From the NCBI RefSeq assembly GCF_013409625.1, contig NZ_JACCBF010000001.1, positions 4,653,001 through 4,717,000 on the forward strand: DNA of 64,000 bases. The letters are read 5' to 3'. Origin of the DNA: Nocardioides kongjuensis (GTDB taxonomy: Bacteria; Actinomycetota; Actinomycetes; Propionibacteriales; Nocardioidaceae). Positions 31,807 to 42,228 of this stretch are shown here, in pieces. Numbering within the stretch: the stretch's first letter is position 1; each line of letters begins with the position of its first letter. Both the position numbers and the translations under genes were made by a program. Below the pieces are notes generated by a model. The model worked only from the letters and a program-made list of their open reading frames with translations, searched no databases and was not told the origin of the DNA.

Positions 31807-33780
31807 ATGGCCGAGGAGTCCACTGCGACCGCGCCCCCCGAGCTGGCGGTCGACGTCGCCGCGCTGACCGAGCTGCTCGACGGCAGGTACGCCGACGTCC
31901 GCCGCACGGTGCGCGAGCTGCTGCCGTCGTACGCCTGCGTGCTGGAGGACGCCGAGACGATGCCGCGCGCGGAGTTCCGCGAGCGGGTCAAGGACGTCGT
32001 GCTCGAGATCGCGGGCACCGGCGCGGCGGGGATGGGCTTCCCGAAGGAGTACGGCGGAGGTGGCGACATCGGCGCCTCGATCGCGGCCTTCGAGTCCCTC
32101 GCGTACGGCGACCTGTCGGTCCTGGTCAAGGTGGGCGTGCAGTTCGGCCTGTTCGGCGGCGCGATCCTGCAGCTGGGCACGAAGCGTCACCACGACGCGT
32201 ACCTCGCCGACGTCGTGAGCGGCCGGCTGCTCGGCTGCTTCGCGATGACCGAGACCGGGCACGGCAGCAACGTCCAGGCGCTCGGCACGGTCGCGACCTA
32301 CGACCCGGCGACCTCGGAGTTCGTGGTCACCACCACGACGCACAGCGCCGGCAAGGACTACATCGGCAACGCGGCGAGGCACGCGCGCGTGGCGGTGGTG
32401 TTCGCCCAGCTGGAGGTTGGGGGTGAGGGGCACGGCGTGCACGCGCTCGTCGTACCGCTGCGCGACGAGGACGGCGCGACGCTGCCCGGCGTCCGGATCG
32501 AGGACGACGGCGCCAAGATGGGCCTCAACGGCGTCGACAACGGCCGGATCTGGTTCGACGGTGTCCGGGTGCCGCGCGAGGCGTTGCTGAACCGGTTCGC
32601 CGACGTCACCGAGGACGGCAGCTACGTCAGCGAGATCGAGAGCGCGGGGCGACGGTTCTTCACGATGCTCGGCACCCTCGTGCAGGGCCGGGTCTCGGTC
32701 GGCGCGGCCGGGGTGAGCGCGTCGAAGTCGGCGCTGACGATCGCCGTCCGCTACGGCCTCCAGCGCCGGCAGTTCGAGACCGGCACCGAGGAGGGCGGCG
32801 CCGAGCAGCTGCTGCTCGACTACGGCCTGCACCAGCGGCGGCTGTTCCCCCGGCTGGCGCGGACCTACGCCCTGCACTTCGCCCAGGAGGTGCTCGCCGG
32901 CGAGCTGCACGACGTCTTCTCCGGCATCCGCGACGACGAGGAGACCCGGCGGCTGCTGGAGTCCCGCGCCGCGGGCACCAAGGCGCTGGCGACCTGGCAC
33001 GCGACCGACACCATCCAGGAGTGCCGTGAGGCCTGCGGCGGCGCGGGCTACCTGGCCGTCAACCGGTTCGCCGCGCTCAAGGCCGACACCGACGTCTTCA
33101 CGACCTTCGAGGGCGACAACCACGTCCTGCTGCAGCTGGTCGGCAAGGGCCTGCTGACCGACTACGCCAGCGACTTCTCCGACCTCGACCAGCTCGGGAT
33201 GGTCCGCTTCGTCGCGGGCCTCGCCGTCGACACCGTGCTCGAGCGGACCCGCGTGCACCGGCTGTTCGAGCAGATCCGCGACGCGCTGCCCGGCGGCAAG
33301 GACGACTGGCACACCGACAGCGGCCTGCGCGACCCCAACTACCACCTGGCGATGTACCGCTTCCGCGAGGAGCACCTCATCGGCGGCGTCGCCCGGCGGC
33401 TCAAGCGTGGCGTCGACTCCGGGATGGTCCCCGGCGAGGTGTTCTCCCGGGTGCAGGACCACGTCATCCAGGCGGCCCGTGCCCACGTCGAGCGGCTGGT
33501 GCTGGAGGCGTTCACCGCCAAGGTCGCCGCGATGGAGGACGGCGACCTGAGGCTCACCCTCAACCTGCTCTGCGACCTGCACGCGCTGTCGGGCATCGAG
33601 GCCGACCGTGCGTGGTTCATCGAGCACGGCCGCCTCAACACCCAGCGCTCGAAGGCGATCACCCGCGAGGTGGCCGAGCTGTGCCGCCGGGTGCGGCCCG
33701 TCGCGCGCGAGCTGGTCGACGCGTTCGCCGTACCGGAGGCGCTGCTGCGCGCCCAGGCCCTCATCGGAGGAGAGGCATGA
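31807..33780 (+). CDS. Acyl-CoA oxidase/dehydrogenase family protein
   Basis: This 657-residue flavoprotein is long for an acyl-CoA dehydrogenase and matches the acyl-CoA oxidase architecture: dehydrogenase core to about residue 430, then a second helical C-terminal domain. Motifs include CFAMTETGHGSNV (FAD/substrate site), CREACGGAGYLAVNR and FTTFEGDNHVLLQLV. It would introduce the 2,3 double bond in acyl-CoA, perhaps passing electrons to O2. TAGGTT (31795-31800) is 6 bp before the ATG. It heads an operon with the methyltransferase and TetR genes through ATGA and GTGA overlaps. Confidence 0.9.
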   Translation: MAEESTATAPPELAVDVAALTELLDGRYADVRRTVRELLPSYACVLEDAETMPRAEFRERVKDVVLEIAGTGAAGMGFPKEYGGGGDIGASIAAFESLAYGDLSVLVKVGVQFGLFGGAILQLGTKRHHDAYLADVVSGRLLGCFAMTETGHGSNVQALGTVATYDPATSEFVVTTTTHSAGKDYIGNAARHARVAVVFAQLEVGGEGHGVHALVVPLRDEDGATLPGVRIEDDGAKMGLNGVDNGRIWFDGVRVPREALLNRFADVTEDGSYVSEIESAGRRFFTMLGTLVQGRVSVGAAGVSASKSALTIAVRYGLQRRQFETGTEEGGAEQLLLDYGLHQRRLFPRLARTYALHFAQEVLAGELHDVFSGIRDDEETRRLLESRAAGTKALATWHATDTIQECREACGGAGYLAVNRFAALKADTDVFTTFEGDNHVLLQLVGKGLLTDYASDFSDLDQLGMVRFVAGLAVDTVLERTRVHRLFEQIRDALPGGKDDWHTDSGLRDPNYHLAMYRFREEHLIGGVARRLKRGVDSGMVPGEVFSRVQDHVIQAARAHVERLVLEAFTAKVAAMEDGDLRLTLNLLCDLHALSGIEADRAWFIEHGRLNTQRSKAITREVAELCRRVRPVARELVDAFAVPEALLRAQALIGGEA

Positions 33781-34472
33781 TCCGTTCCGCCCTGTCCCAC
33801 GTCCCCGGGCTGGGCGGCTGGTCGGACGACCCGCTGTGGGCATCCTTCTACGACTGGACGGTCGAGCACCCGACCGCCGGCGGTGCGCTGTGGCGCCTGG
33901 GCATCAACAGCGACCTGCGCCGGCTCTACCGCGCCGCCGACGAGATCGGCCGCCAGCCCGCCGGCAGCCGGGTCCTCGACATCCCCTGCGGTGGTGGGGT
34001 CGCGCTGCGCGGCCTGCGGTCCGGGCAGGGCGTGGAGTACGTCGCCGGCGACATCGCGCAGACCATGCTGGACCGCACGATGCGGGTCGCCGAGCGCCGC
34101 GGTGTCGCCGACCAGGTCGTGCCGCGGATCGCCGACGTCGGCGACCTGCCGTTCGAGGACGGTTCCTTCGACCTCGTCGTCACGTTCACGGGCCTGCACT
34201 GCTTCCCCGACCCCGAGCGGGCCGTCGTCGAGATGGCCCGGGTGCTCCGCCCCGGCGGGGTGCTCACCGGCAGCGCGCTCCTCAACGACACCGGGATCCG
34301 GTTCGAGCCGCTGCGCCGGGTCGGCCGGGTCGCCGGGCTCCTCGGACCGGGATGCACCAGCGACGACCTCGAGGACTGGCTCGCCCGCGAGGGCGTCGCC
34401 GACGTGGTCCTCGAGCGCAGCGGCGCGATCGCGTACTTCCGTGGGGTCAAGCGCGGAGACGCGCGCACGTGA
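33777..34472 (+). CDS. SAM-dependent methyltransferase (class I)
   Basis: This 231-residue class I methyltransferase has SAM-binding motif I VLDIPCGGGVALRGL, an acidic motif after strand 2 (VAGDIAQTML), LPFEDGSFDLVVTFTGLHCF and the ARVLRPGG motif. It is of the UbiE/Methyltransf_11 type. The ATG overlaps the acyl-CoA oxidase stop and its own stop overlaps the TetR start. The acceptor molecule is unknown; a lipid-linked one would suit the neighbours. Confidence 0.9.
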   Translation: MIRSALSHVPGLGGWSDDPLWASFYDWTVEHPTAGGALWRLGINSDLRRLYRAADEIGRQPAGSRVLDIPCGGGVALRGLRSGQGVEYVAGDIAQTMLDRTMRVAERRGVADQVVPRIADVGDLPFEDGSFDLVVTFTGLHCFPDPERAVVEMARVLRPGGVLTGSALLNDTGIRFEPLRRVGRVAGLLGPGCTSDDLEDWLAREGVADVVLERSGAIAYFRGVKRGDART

Positions 34473-35032
34473 GTGCCGCCGCGGAACGTCGCACCGCTGT
34501 CTTCGCGGCCCTGCGCGCCCTCCTGCTCGAACGCCCCTGGGGCGACGTCACGCTCGAGGCCGTCGCCCGCGATGCCGGGGTCAGCCGGCAGACGCTCTAC
34601 AACGCCTTCGGCTCGCGCTACGGCCTCGCGCAGGCCTACACCGTCCACCTCGCCGATGCCCTGTGCGCGCTGATCGCCGAGACCCTCGCCGCCCACGCCG
34701 ACGACCCGCGCCGGGGGCTCGAGGAGGGCCTCCGGCTGTTCCTCGAGACCGCCGCCGAGGACCCGCTGATCGACCGGGTCCGCGCCGGCGACGCTCACCA
34801 CGACCTGGTTCGGATCGTGACCACCGACGCCGGCCCGCTGCTGGTCCGGGTCGCCGAGCAGCTCGAGGCCGCGGCCGGCGCGGCCTGGCCGGGCACCGAC
34901 CCGGCCGTCGTACGCGAGCTCGCCCGTACGCTCGCCCGGCTGGCCCTCAGCTTCGTGACGATGCCGCCCGAGTACGACGACAGCCCCGCGGCGATCGCCG
35001 CAGGGCTGGCTCTGCTGCTGGGGCCTCGTTAG
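34469..35032 (+). CDS. TetR-family transcriptional regulator
   Basis: The 187-residue protein has an N-terminal TetR helix-turn-helix, DVTLEAVARDAGVSRQTLYN followed by AFGSRYGL, and a helical ligand domain with a terminal cluster of hydrophobic residues. The GTG start overlaps the methyltransferase stop. Being last in the operon, it likely autoregulates the acyl-CoA oxidase transcript in response to an acyl ligand; no clear operator palindrome is visible at 31785-31806. Confidence 0.92.
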   Translation: MSAAAERRTAVFAALRALLLERPWGDVTLEAVARDAGVSRQTLYNAFGSRYGLAQAYTVHLADALCALIAETLAAHADDPRRGLEEGLRLFLETAAEDPLIDRVRAGDAHHDLVRIVTTDAGPLLVRVAEQLEAAAGAAWPGTDPAVVRELARTLARLALSFVTMPPEYDDSPAAIAAGLALLLGPR

Positions 35033-35090
35033 GGCTCGACGAAGGGATGCTTCCGGGGGATGCGTCTCGTGAGTGACTCGCGGTGTTGGT

Positions 35091-35291
35091 TTGGCTCGCT
35101 TCGCTCGCATGTCGGCGCCCTTGGCGCCCGACGAAAAGCCGCTCAGCCGCACCTCATGCAAGGAGCATGAGATGCGGCTGAATGTCGTCGAGCGCGCCGC
35201 GTTGCCTGGACGGAGCGGAGCGAGGAACGAGCGGAGCGGAGGAAGGCGACGCGCCAAAGCGCGCTCGACATGCGCGAGCGCAGCGAGCGCC
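35091..35291. repeat. Nested inverted repeats filling the TetR-ppa intergenic region
   Basis: The 266-bp gap between convergent genes is built of nested arms. The outer arms (35091-35113 with 35265-35291) share TGG..CTCGCT.CGCTCG..CATGTC with small gaps. Inside lie GTCGAGCGCGC/GCGCGCTCGAC (35187-35197 with 35257-35267), a 14-of-15 hairpin around AAGGA at about 35147-35182, and a short GGCGCC-type hairpin near 35113-35131. No gene is visible. A palindrome GACTCAGTGAGTC over the ppa stop follows. Termination plus a degenerate mobile-palindrome origin are both possible. Confidence 0.65.
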
Positions 35292-35298
35292 CAATGAC

Positions 35299-35784
35299 TC
35301 AGTGAGTCTTGAAACGCTCGAACGAGGCGACGATCTCGGCCTCGGCCTCGGTGCGGCCGACCCAGTCGGCGCCCTCGACGGACTTGCCGGGCTCGAGGTC
35401 CTTGTAGACCTCGAAGAAGTGCTGGATCTCGAGCCGGTCGAAGTTCGGCACGTGGTTGATGTCGCGCAGGTGCTCCATGCGCGGGTCGCCCGCGGGGACG
35501 CAGAGGACCTTGTCGTCGCCGCCGGCCTCGTCGGTCATCCGGAACATGCCGATCGCACGGCACTTGATCAGGCAGCCCGGGAAGGTCGGCTCCTGGAGCA
35601 GGACCAGCGCGTCGAGCGGGTCGCCGTCCTGGCCGAGGGTGTCCTCGATGTAGCCGTAGTCGGCGGGGTACATGGTCGAGGTGAAGAGGAACCGGTCGAG
35701 GCGCATGCGCCCGGTCTCGTGGTCGACCTCGTACTTGTTGCGGCTCCCCTTGGGGATCTCCACGAGGACGTCGAACTCCAGCAC
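35299..35784 (-). CDS. ppa: Inorganic pyrophosphatase (family I)
   Basis: This 161-residue family I PPase hydrolyses PPi to phosphate. It has [24 protein letters not shown], and the metal-binding signature DGDPLDALV near 54-62. Length fits the hexameric bacterial form. The GTG start is fixed by GGAGGAAGACT immediately upstream. It is divergent from dacB, the arrangement Rv3628-Rv3627c of M. tuberculosis. Confidence 0.97.
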   Translation of the reverse strand: MLEFDVLVEIPKGSRNKYEVDHETGRMRLDRFLFTSTMYPADYGYIEDTLGQDGDPLDALVLLQEPTFPGCLIKCRAIGMFRMTDEAGGDDKVLCVPAGDPRMEHLRDINHVPNFDRLEIQHFFEVYKDLEPGKSVEGADWVGRTEAEAEIVASFERFKTH

Positions 35785-35884
35785 AGTCTTCCTCCACACT
35801 CTCGGCCCGGTCGGGGCTGACGATCGGGTCTGGCGCGGACGTGCTCGCGGGAGCTGTGAACCTGCCCGGCGCCGTTGTTCGCAG

Positions 35885-35901
35885 CATTGTCCCGCACAAT
35901 G
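35885..35901. promoter_or_regulatory. Inverted repeat CATTGT-N5-ACAATG upstream of dacB
   Basis: A perfect 6-bp inverted repeat with 5-bp spacer sits 43 bp upstream of the dacB GTG, in the ppa-dacB divergent region, close to where the dacB promoter should be. Its symmetry suits a dimeric regulator. No regulator can be assigned. Confidence 0.4.
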
Positions 35902-35943
35902 TCCCGGAACGCGCAGTCGGGGAGCACTCCCGGAAGGAGAACC

Positions 35944-37407
35944 GTGGCCAAGAAGGACCGCGAGCCGGGCACCCGGCGGGGGCGTCGCGTGCTCTCCGGG
36001 GTGCTGGTGGTGGCACTGCTCGCGGGGGGCGGGGTCGCCTGGCAGACCGGGGCCGCCGAGCGCTGGTGGCACGACCTGCGGGCCGACGCCGGCACGCCGG
36101 CCGACCCGGCCGCGGTCGCGCCGCCGCCGGAGGTCGACGTGCCTCCGGTCGTCGTGCCCGACGCACTGGCGCCGACCGCCGACGGCACCGCCGCGCTCGA
36201 CGCGGGCGCGGTGGAGCAGGCGCTGTCCCCGCTGAGGTCGGCCGCCCTGGGACGCCACGTGATCGCCGCGGTGGGCCCGCTCGAGGGCACCGGCTACGCG
36301 TACGAGGCGGCCGAGGGCGCCGGCGTCGCCATCCCGGCCTCGACGACGAAGCTGGTCACCTCGACCGCAGCTCTGTTCCTGCTCGGCCCCGAGCACACCT
36401 TCGCGACCACCACCGTCCTCGACGCCAGCGGTACGACGCCCCGCCTGGTCCTCGTCGGCGGCGGCGACCCGCTCCTGGCGCGCGAGCCCAACGCCGCGCC
36501 CACGGGGGCGACGTACGACCCCCACCGGGCCGACGTCCGCACCCTCGCCAAGCGGACCGCCCGCAGCCTGAAGGCATCCGGCGTGACGAGCGTCGAGCTC
36601 GGCTTCGACGACTCGCTGTTCACCGGCCCGCAGGTCCACCCGACGTGGAAGCCGGACTACATCCCCGAGGAGATCAACCCGGTCAGCGCGTTGTGGGTCG
36701 ACGAGGGCCGGGCGCTCCCCGGGCAGGGGCCCGTCGCCGACCCCGCACTGGAGGCCACCACCGCGTTCGCGCAGGCACTGGCCCGGCGCGGGATCGCGGT
36801 GACGGGCAACCCGACCCGGACCACCGCCCCGGCCGGCGCGACCGAGGTCGGTCGGGTCACCAGCCCCACGGTCGCCCAGATCGTGCAGCGCCTGGTCGAG
36901 GTCAGCGACAACGCCGCCGCCGAGGTGCTGCTGCGCCAGGCCGGCATCGCCGACAGCGGCGACGGGTCGTTCACCGGCGGCCAGGCGGCCGTCGAGCGGG
37001 TGCTGACCGCCAACGGCATCGACCTGCGCGGCTCGGTCCTCCACGACGGCAGCGGCCTCTCCCGTGCCAACCGGCTGGCACCGGGCGTCCTCGTCGACGT
37101 GCTGCGCCTCGCCGCCTCGGCAGACCATCCCCAGCTGCGTCCGCTCCTGGCCGCGCTCCCGGTCGCCGGCTACACCGGCTCGCTCACCGACCGGATGGAC
37201 CTCGGGCCCGCCGCCGGCCGCGGGCGCGTGCGCGCCAAGACCGGCACCCTCACCGGTGTCACCTCGCTCGCCGGCATCGCCATCGACGCCCAGGGGCACC
37301 TGCTCGCCTTCGCGCTCATGGCCGACAAGGTCAAGAAGGACAAGGCCCTGCTCGCCCGCACCACGATGGACTCCGCGGCCGCCGGCCTCGGTGCCTGCCG
37401 GTGCTGA
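35944..37407 (+). CDS. dacB: D-alanyl-D-alanine carboxypeptidase/endopeptidase, S13 (PBP4) family
   Basis: This 487-residue exported enzyme has a TM signal anchor at 17-34 and the three penicillin-binding motifs S133TTK136, S321DN323 and K432TGT435. The insertion between the first two motifs is typical of class C PBP4. It trims or cuts peptidoglycan peptides outside the membrane. The GTG start follows GGAAGGAGAACC. It lies upstream of the Zn-protease, tilS and hpt genes, as in Rv3627c-Rv3624c. Confidence 0.95.
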   Translation: MAKKDREPGTRRGRRVLSGVLVVALLAGGGVAWQTGAAERWWHDLRADAGTPADPAAVAPPPEVDVPPVVVPDALAPTADGTAALDAGAVEQALSPLRSAALGRHVIAAVGPLEGTGYAYEAAEGAGVAIPASTTKLVTSTAALFLLGPEHTFATTTVLDASGTTPRLVLVGGGDPLLAREPNAAPTGATYDPHRADVRTLAKRTARSLKASGVTSVELGFDDSLFTGPQVHPTWKPDYIPEEINPVSALWVDEGRALPGQGPVADPALEATTAFAQALARRGIAVTGNPTRTTAPAGATEVGRVTSPTVAQIVQRLVEVSDNAAAEVLLRQAGIADSGDGSFTGGQAAVERVLTANGIDLRGSVLHDGSGLSRANRLAPGVLVDVLRLAASADHPQLRPLLAALPVAGYTGSLTDRMDLGPAAGRGRVRAKTGTLTGVTSLAGIAIDAQGHLLAFALMADKVKKDKALLARTTMDSAAAGLGACRC

Positions 37408-37456
37408 CGCACGGCGTTCCCGGCGGCGTTCGACCCCACGGCCTAGGCTTCCGGGC

Positions 37457-38506
37457 ATGACCGCACCCGCCGCGCCGCTGCCCCCGATGATCGACTGGGG
37501 CCTCGCCGTCGCGCTCGGGTCCAGGCTGGCCGGGGACGGGCCGGTGGTGAGCCGGGCCGAGGCGGACGAGGCGGTCGCCGAGCTCCGGGCGGGCGCCCAC
37601 CGCTCGACCGGACTGGTGCGGGAGTTCACCGGGCTGGACGCGCCGGACGGCACCGCGCCGATCCTGGTCGTCGACCGGCCGGGCTGGGTGCAGGCCAACG
37701 CCGAGGGCTTCGCGGTCGCGACCCGGCCGATGATCGAGAAGATCGCCGCGAGCAAGCCGCCGAGCGGGATCGGGCTGAAGGTCGGCGCGAAGGTCACCGG
37801 TGCCGAGGTCGGCGGGCTGCTCGGGTTCCTCGCCGGCAAGGTGCTCGGCCAGTTCGACCCGTTCCACGAGCCCCACGGGCGGCTGCTGCTGGTCGCGCCC
37901 AACATCGTCCACGTCGAGCGCGAGCTCGACGTCGACCCCCACGACTTCCGGCTCTGGGTCTGCCTGCACGAGGAGACCCACCGGGTCCAGTTCACCGCCG
38001 TGCCCTGGATGCGAGAGCACCTGTTCTCGGAGATCCGTGCCATCAGCGACACGGTCGAGCCGGCCAGCTTCCTCGAGGGCGGCCTCGAGCGGATCACCGA
38101 GGCGATCAAGGCCGGCCGCAACGGCGGCAGCATCGTCGAGATGTTCAGCACCCCCGAGCAGCTCGAGGTCATCGACCGCGTCACCGGGATGATGTCGCTG
38201 CTCGAGGGTCACGCCGACGTCGTGATGGACGACGTCGGCCCGACCGTGATCCCGAGCGTCGCCCAGATCCGCAAGAAGTTCACCAAGCGCCGCCAGGGCG
38301 TCGGAGCGCTCGACCGCGTGCTGCGCCGACTGCTCGGCCTGGAGGCCAAGATGGCGCAGTACCGCGACGGCGCCCACTTCGTCCGCTCCGTCGTCGACCG
38401 GGTCGGCATGGACGAGTTCAACGCCGTCTGGGCCGGCCCCGAGAACCTCCCCAGCAAGGCCGACCTGAGCGACCCCGACGGCTGGGTCAAGCGCGTCCTG
38501 GCCTGA
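37457..38506 (+). CDS. Zinc-dependent metalloprotease family (DUF2342)
   Basis: The 349-residue protein belongs to the DUF2342 family annotated as putative zinc metalloprotease or F420-associated hydrolase. It has HEETHRVQF (HExxH) near residue 171 and [12 protein letters not shown], whose Glu/His may complete the site. No signal peptide is evident. TAGGCT (37444-37449) is 7 bp before the ATG. It always seems to sit next to tilS-hpt in actinobacteria (Rv3626c); its substrate is unknown. Confidence 0.9.
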   Translation: MTAPAAPLPPMIDWGLAVALGSRLAGDGPVVSRAEADEAVAELRAGAHRSTGLVREFTGLDAPDGTAPILVVDRPGWVQANAEGFAVATRPMIEKIAASKPPSGIGLKVGAKVTGAEVGGLLGFLAGKVLGQFDPFHEPHGRLLLVAPNIVHVERELDVDPHDFRLWVCLHEETHRVQFTAVPWMREHLFSEIRAISDTVEPASFLEGGLERITEAIKAGRNGGSIVEMFSTPEQLEVIDRVTGMMSLLEGHADVVMDDVGPTVIPSVAQIRKKFTKRRQGVGALDRVLRRLLGLEAKMAQYRDGAHFVRSVVDRVGMDEFNAVWAGPENLPSKADLSDPDGWVKRVLA

Positions 38507-38507
38507 C

Positions 38508-39488
38508 ATGGGCCTGCACCCGGCGATCGCCGCCGTCCGCCAGGGCGTACGACGCACGCTGGTCGACCTCGACCCCGGCGCCACCGTGGTGGTGGCCTGC
38601 TCCGGCGGCGCCGACTCGCTCGCCCTGCTCGCGGCCACGGTCTTCGAGGCCCACAAGGCCGGGCTCCGGGTGGTCGGCGCGACGGTCGACCACGGCCTGC
38701 AGGAGGGTTCGGGCGAGCACGCGGCGCGTGTCGTCGCGCAGATGGCGGGCCTGGGCGCCGACGAGACCGCGACCGCCCGGGTCCAGGTCGACCCGGCCGG
38801 GCTCGGGATCGAGGCGGCTGCCCGCCGGGCCCGCTACGCCGTCCTCGACCAGCTCCGCGAGCACTTCGCCGCCCAGGCCGTGCTGCTCGGCCACACCCGC
38901 GACGACCAGGCCGAGACCGTCCTGCTCGGGCTGGCCCGCGGCTCCGGTGGCCGCAGCCTGGCCGGGATGCGCCGGACGTTCGACCACTACCGGCGTCCCC
39001 TCCTCGACGTCGCCCGCGCCGACACCGTCGCCGCCTGCCTGGCCGACGGCATCGAGTTCTGGGACGACCCCCACAACGCCGACCCGGGCTTCGCGCGGGT
39101 CCGCGTCCGGCAGCGCGTGCTGCCCGTGCTCGAGGACGAGCTCGGCCCCGGCATCGCCGCCACCCTGGCCCGCACCGCGGACCAGGTCCGCGCCGACGTC
39201 GAGGCGCTCGACGCCCTCGCCGCGACGGCGTACGACGACCTGGCCGGTCCCGACGGGCTCGACCTCGCCGGCGTCCAGGACCTGCTGCCCGCCCTCGGCG
39301 GCCGGGTGCTCCGCCTCGCGGCCCTCACCGCCGGGGCGGTCGACGCCGAGCTGTTCCACGTCCACGTCGCGGCGCTCCAGCGCCTCGCCAGCGGAGAGAG
39401 CGGCGGTGAGGTGCAGCTGCCGGGTCACGTCACGGCGTACCGCGACCGCTCCCACCTCCTCTTCCGCCGAACTGCTGTGGCAGGCTGA
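38508..39488 (+). CDS. tilS: tRNA(Ile)-lysidine synthase
   Basis: This 326-residue protein has the N-type ATP pyrophosphatase loop SGGADS at 32-37 and the GHTRDDQAETVLLGLARGSG motif. It attaches lysine to C34 of the tRNA-Ile that reads AUA. It is a short form lacking the C-terminal domain of the E. coli enzyme, as usual in actinobacteria. The ATG comes 1 bp after the metalloprotease stop, so translation is probably coupled. Confidence 0.95.
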   Translation: MGLHPAIAAVRQGVRRTLVDLDPGATVVVACSGGADSLALLAATVFEAHKAGLRVVGATVDHGLQEGSGEHAARVVAQMAGLGADETATARVQVDPAGLGIEAAARRARYAVLDQLREHFAAQAVLLGHTRDDQAETVLLGLARGSGGRSLAGMRRTFDHYRRPLLDVARADTVAACLADGIEFWDDPHNADPGFARVRVRQRVLPVLEDELGPGIAATLARTADQVRADVEALDALAATAYDDLAGPDGLDLAGVQDLLPALGGRVLRLAALTAGAVDAELFHVHVAALQRLASGESGGEVQLPGHVTAYRDRSHLLFRRTAVAG

Positions 39489-39492
39489 CGCC

Positions 39493-40044
39493 ATGCATGC
39501 GAGCGACGTCGCGGACGACCTGGTCGAGGTGCTCTTCACCGAGGCGCAGATCCAGGCCCGGGTGGCCGAGATGGCAGCCGAGATCGAGCGCGACTACGAG
39601 GGCAAGGACCTCGTCCTCGTGGGCGTCCTGCGCGGCGCGGTGATGATCATGGCCGACCTCGCCCGTGCCCTGAACAAGCACGTCGAGATGGACTGGATGG
39701 CCGTGTCGTCCTACGGCTCCGGCACCAAGTCCTCGGGCGTCGTGCGGATCCTCAAGGACCTCGACGCCGACATCGCGGGGCGCCACGTCCTGATCGTCGA
39801 CGAGATCATCGACACCGGCCTGACCCTGTCGTGGCTGACCTCCAACCTCGGCTCCCGCGGCCCGGCGAGCGTCGAGATCGCCACCCTGCTGCGCAAGCCC
39901 GAGGCGCTCCAGATGCCCGTCAAGCCCCGGTACGTCGGCTGGGACATCCCCAACGAGTTCGTGGTCGGCTACGGCCTCGACTACCGCGAGAGCTACCGCA
40001 ACATGCGCGACATCGGCACGCTCTCGCCCAGCGTCTACTCCTGA
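39493..40044 (+). CDS. hpt: Hypoxanthine phosphoribosyltransferase
   Basis: This 183-residue purine salvage enzyme converts hypoxanthine or guanine with PRPP to IMP or GMP. The PRPP motif VLIVDEIIDTGLT and the flexible-loop SYGSGTKSSG are present, and the C-terminal YVGWDIPNEFVVGYGLDY forms the purine pocket. It starts 4 bp after tilS. The tilS-hpt-ftsH order is widely conserved in bacteria. Confidence 0.96.
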   Translation: MHASDVADDLVEVLFTEAQIQARVAEMAAEIERDYEGKDLVLVGVLRGAVMIMADLARALNKHVEMDWMAVSSYGSGTKSSGVVRILKDLDADIAGRHVLIVDEIIDTGLTLSWLTSNLGSRGPASVEIATLLRKPEALQMPVKPRYVGWDIPNEFVVGYGLDYRESYRNMRDIGTLSPSVYS

Positions 40045-40164
40045 ACATCGTCCTGATCGCGGCTTCCTCGCGCCGCCCAACCAGGGACCAGACAGAATGG
40101 GACCCGTCGGCGGCGTGTACCGTCGTCAGATCCTTGTCGACGGAGTTGGGGAGCGAGTAAGTCT

Positions 40165-42228
40165 GTGAAGCGCGTTTTCAGGGGGCCCTGGCTCTGGATC
40201 GTGGTGGCGGTCCTCGCCGTCGTCCTCGCTCTCGAGTTCCTCGCACCCGGAGGCGGGTACGACGAGATCCCCACCTCGCAGATGTCGACGTACATCGCCA
40301 AGGGCCAGGTGGACGAGATCACCTTCGTCGACGGCGACCAGTCGATCGAGGCCACGCTCAACGAGGGCACCCGCAAGCAGGGTGACAAGGTCCTGTCCTA
40401 CTACGTCGACGGCGCGCAGCAGGGCCTGATCGAGCAGGTCGAGCAGCAGAAGGCCGACGGCAAGATCAACAAGTACGACTTCAAGAACCCCAAGCCCAGC
40501 CTGCTGGGCTCGATCCTCGCGACGCTGCTGCCGTTCGCGCTGATCATCTTGCTGTTCATCTTCTTGATGAACAACGTCCAGGGCGGTGGCCGGGGCGTCA
40601 TGCAGTTCGGCAAGTCCAAGGCCAAGATGATCAGCAAGGACATGCCGAAGACCACCTTCGCCGACGTCGCCGGGTGCGACGAGGCGATCGAGGAGCTCGG
40701 CGAGATCAAGGAGTTCCTCCAGGAGCCGGCGAAGTTCCAGGCCGTCGGCGCCAAGATCCCCAAGGGCGTGCTGCTCTACGGCCCGCCGGGCACCGGCAAG
40801 ACCCTGCTCGCGCGCGCCGTCGCCGGCGAGGCGGGGGTCCCGTTCTACTCGATCTCCGGCTCGGACTTCGTCGAGATGTTCGTTGGTGTCGGTGCCTCCC
40901 GCGTCCGCGACCTGTTCGAGCAGGCCAAGGAGAACGCGCCCGCGATCGTCTTCATCGACGAGATCGACGCCGTCGGGCGCCACCGCGGCGCCGGCATGGG
41001 CGGCGGCCACGACGAGCGCGAGCAGACCCTCAACCAGCTCCTCGTCGAGATGGACGGCTTCGACGTGCGAGGCGGCGTGATCCTGATCGCGGCCACCAAC
41101 CGTCCCGACGTCCTCGACCCCGCGCTGCTGCGCCCGGGACGGTTCGACCGCCAGATCCAGGTCGACGCGCCCGACCTGGCCGGCCGCAAGCGGATCCTCG
41201 AGGTCCACTCGCGCGGCAAGCCGCTCGGTCCCGACGTCGACCTGATGTCGGTCGCGCGTCGTACCCCCGGCTTCTCCGGTGCCGACCTCGCCAACGTGCT
41301 CAACGAGGCCGCGCTGCTCACCGCGCGCAGCAACCAGAAGGTCATCACCGCGCCGCTCCTCGACGAGGCGATCGACCGCGTGATCGCGGGTCCGCAGCGT
41401 CGTACCCGTCTGATGACGGAGAAGGAGAAGCTGATCACCGCCTACCACGAGGGCGGCCACGCCCTCGTCGCGGCAGCGCTGCCGGGCACCGACCCGGTCC
41501 ACAAGATCACGATCCTGCCGCGCGGCCGGGCGCTGGGCTACACGATGGTGCTGCCCGACGAGGACAAGTACTCCCAGACCCGCTCGGAGATGCTCGACAA
41601 GCTCGCCTACATGCTGGGCGGCCGGGCCGCGGAGGAGCTCATCTTCCACGACCCGACGACCGGTGCCGGCAACGACATCGAGAAGGCCACCTCGCTGGCC
41701 CGCGCGATGGTCACCCAGTACGGCATGACCGAGCGACTCGGCGCGATCAAGCTCGGCGAGTCCAACTCCGAGCCGTTCCTGGGCCGCGACCTCGGCCACT
41801 CGCGCAACTACTCCGAGGACGTCGCCGCGATCGTCGACGAGGAGACCAAGAACTTCCTCGCCGCCGCTCACCAGGAGGCCTTCGACATCCTCGTCGAGAA
41901 CCGCGACGTGCTCGACGCCCTCGTCCTCGCGCTGCTCGACAAGGAGACGCTCGACAAGGAGCAGGTCGCGGAGATCTTCACCGCGCTGCGCCTGCGTCCC
42001 GAGCGGCCCGCCTGGACCGGCTCCCCGACCCGGATCCCCTCGACCATCCCGCCGGTCGAGATCCCCGAGGAGATCCGGCGCCGTGCCGAGCAGAACGGCT
42101 CGGTCCCCGAGCCCGCCGCCGGTGACAGCGGCCAGATCCTGACCCCGCCCGGACCCGGTGGCGACGTCTACGGCGGGACGCCGTCCGCGCCGCCGACCGA
42201 CCCGCAGCCGCCGGCGCCCTCGGCATGA
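40165..42228 (+). CDS. ftsH: ATP-dependent zinc metalloprotease FtsH
   Basis: The 687-residue membrane AAA+ protease has TM helices at about 6-23 and 114-134, Walker A GPPGTGKT near 206, Walker [33 protein letters not shown] and the zinc site HEGGH near 429. It degrades misfolded membrane and regulatory proteins. The GTG start has GGGGAGCG at about 40148; TACCGT (40118-40123) is a likely -10 of a separate promoter. The C-terminal tail is Pro/Glu-rich. Confidence 0.97.
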   Translation: MKRVFRGPWLWIVVAVLAVVLALEFLAPGGGYDEIPTSQMSTYIAKGQVDEITFVDGDQSIEATLNEGTRKQGDKVLSYYVDGAQQGLIEQVEQQKADGKINKYDFKNPKPSLLGSILATLLPFALIILLFIFLMNNVQGGGRGVMQFGKSKAKMISKDMPKTTFADVAGCDEAIEELGEIKEFLQEPAKFQAVGAKIPKGVLLYGPPGTGKTLLARAVAGEAGVPFYSISGSDFVEMFVGVGASRVRDLFEQAKENAPAIVFIDEIDAVGRHRGAGMGGGHDEREQTLNQLLVEMDGFDVRGGVILIAATNRPDVLDPALLRPGRFDRQIQVDAPDLAGRKRILEVHSRGKPLGPDVDLMSVARRTPGFSGADLANVLNEAALLTARSNQKVITAPLLDEAIDRVIAGPQRRTRLMTEKEKLITAYHEGGHALVAAALPGTDPVHKITILPRGRALGYTMVLPDEDKYSQTRSEMLDKLAYMLGGRAAEELIFHDPTTGAGNDIEKATSLARAMVTQYGMTERLGAIKLGESNSEPFLGRDLGHSRNYSEDVAAIVDEETKNFLAAAHQEAFDILVENRDVLDALVLALLDKETLDKEQVAEIFTALRLRPERPAWTGSPTRIPSTIPPVEIPEEIRRRAEQNGSVPEPAAGDSGQILTPPGPGGDVYGGTPSAPPTDPQPPAPSA

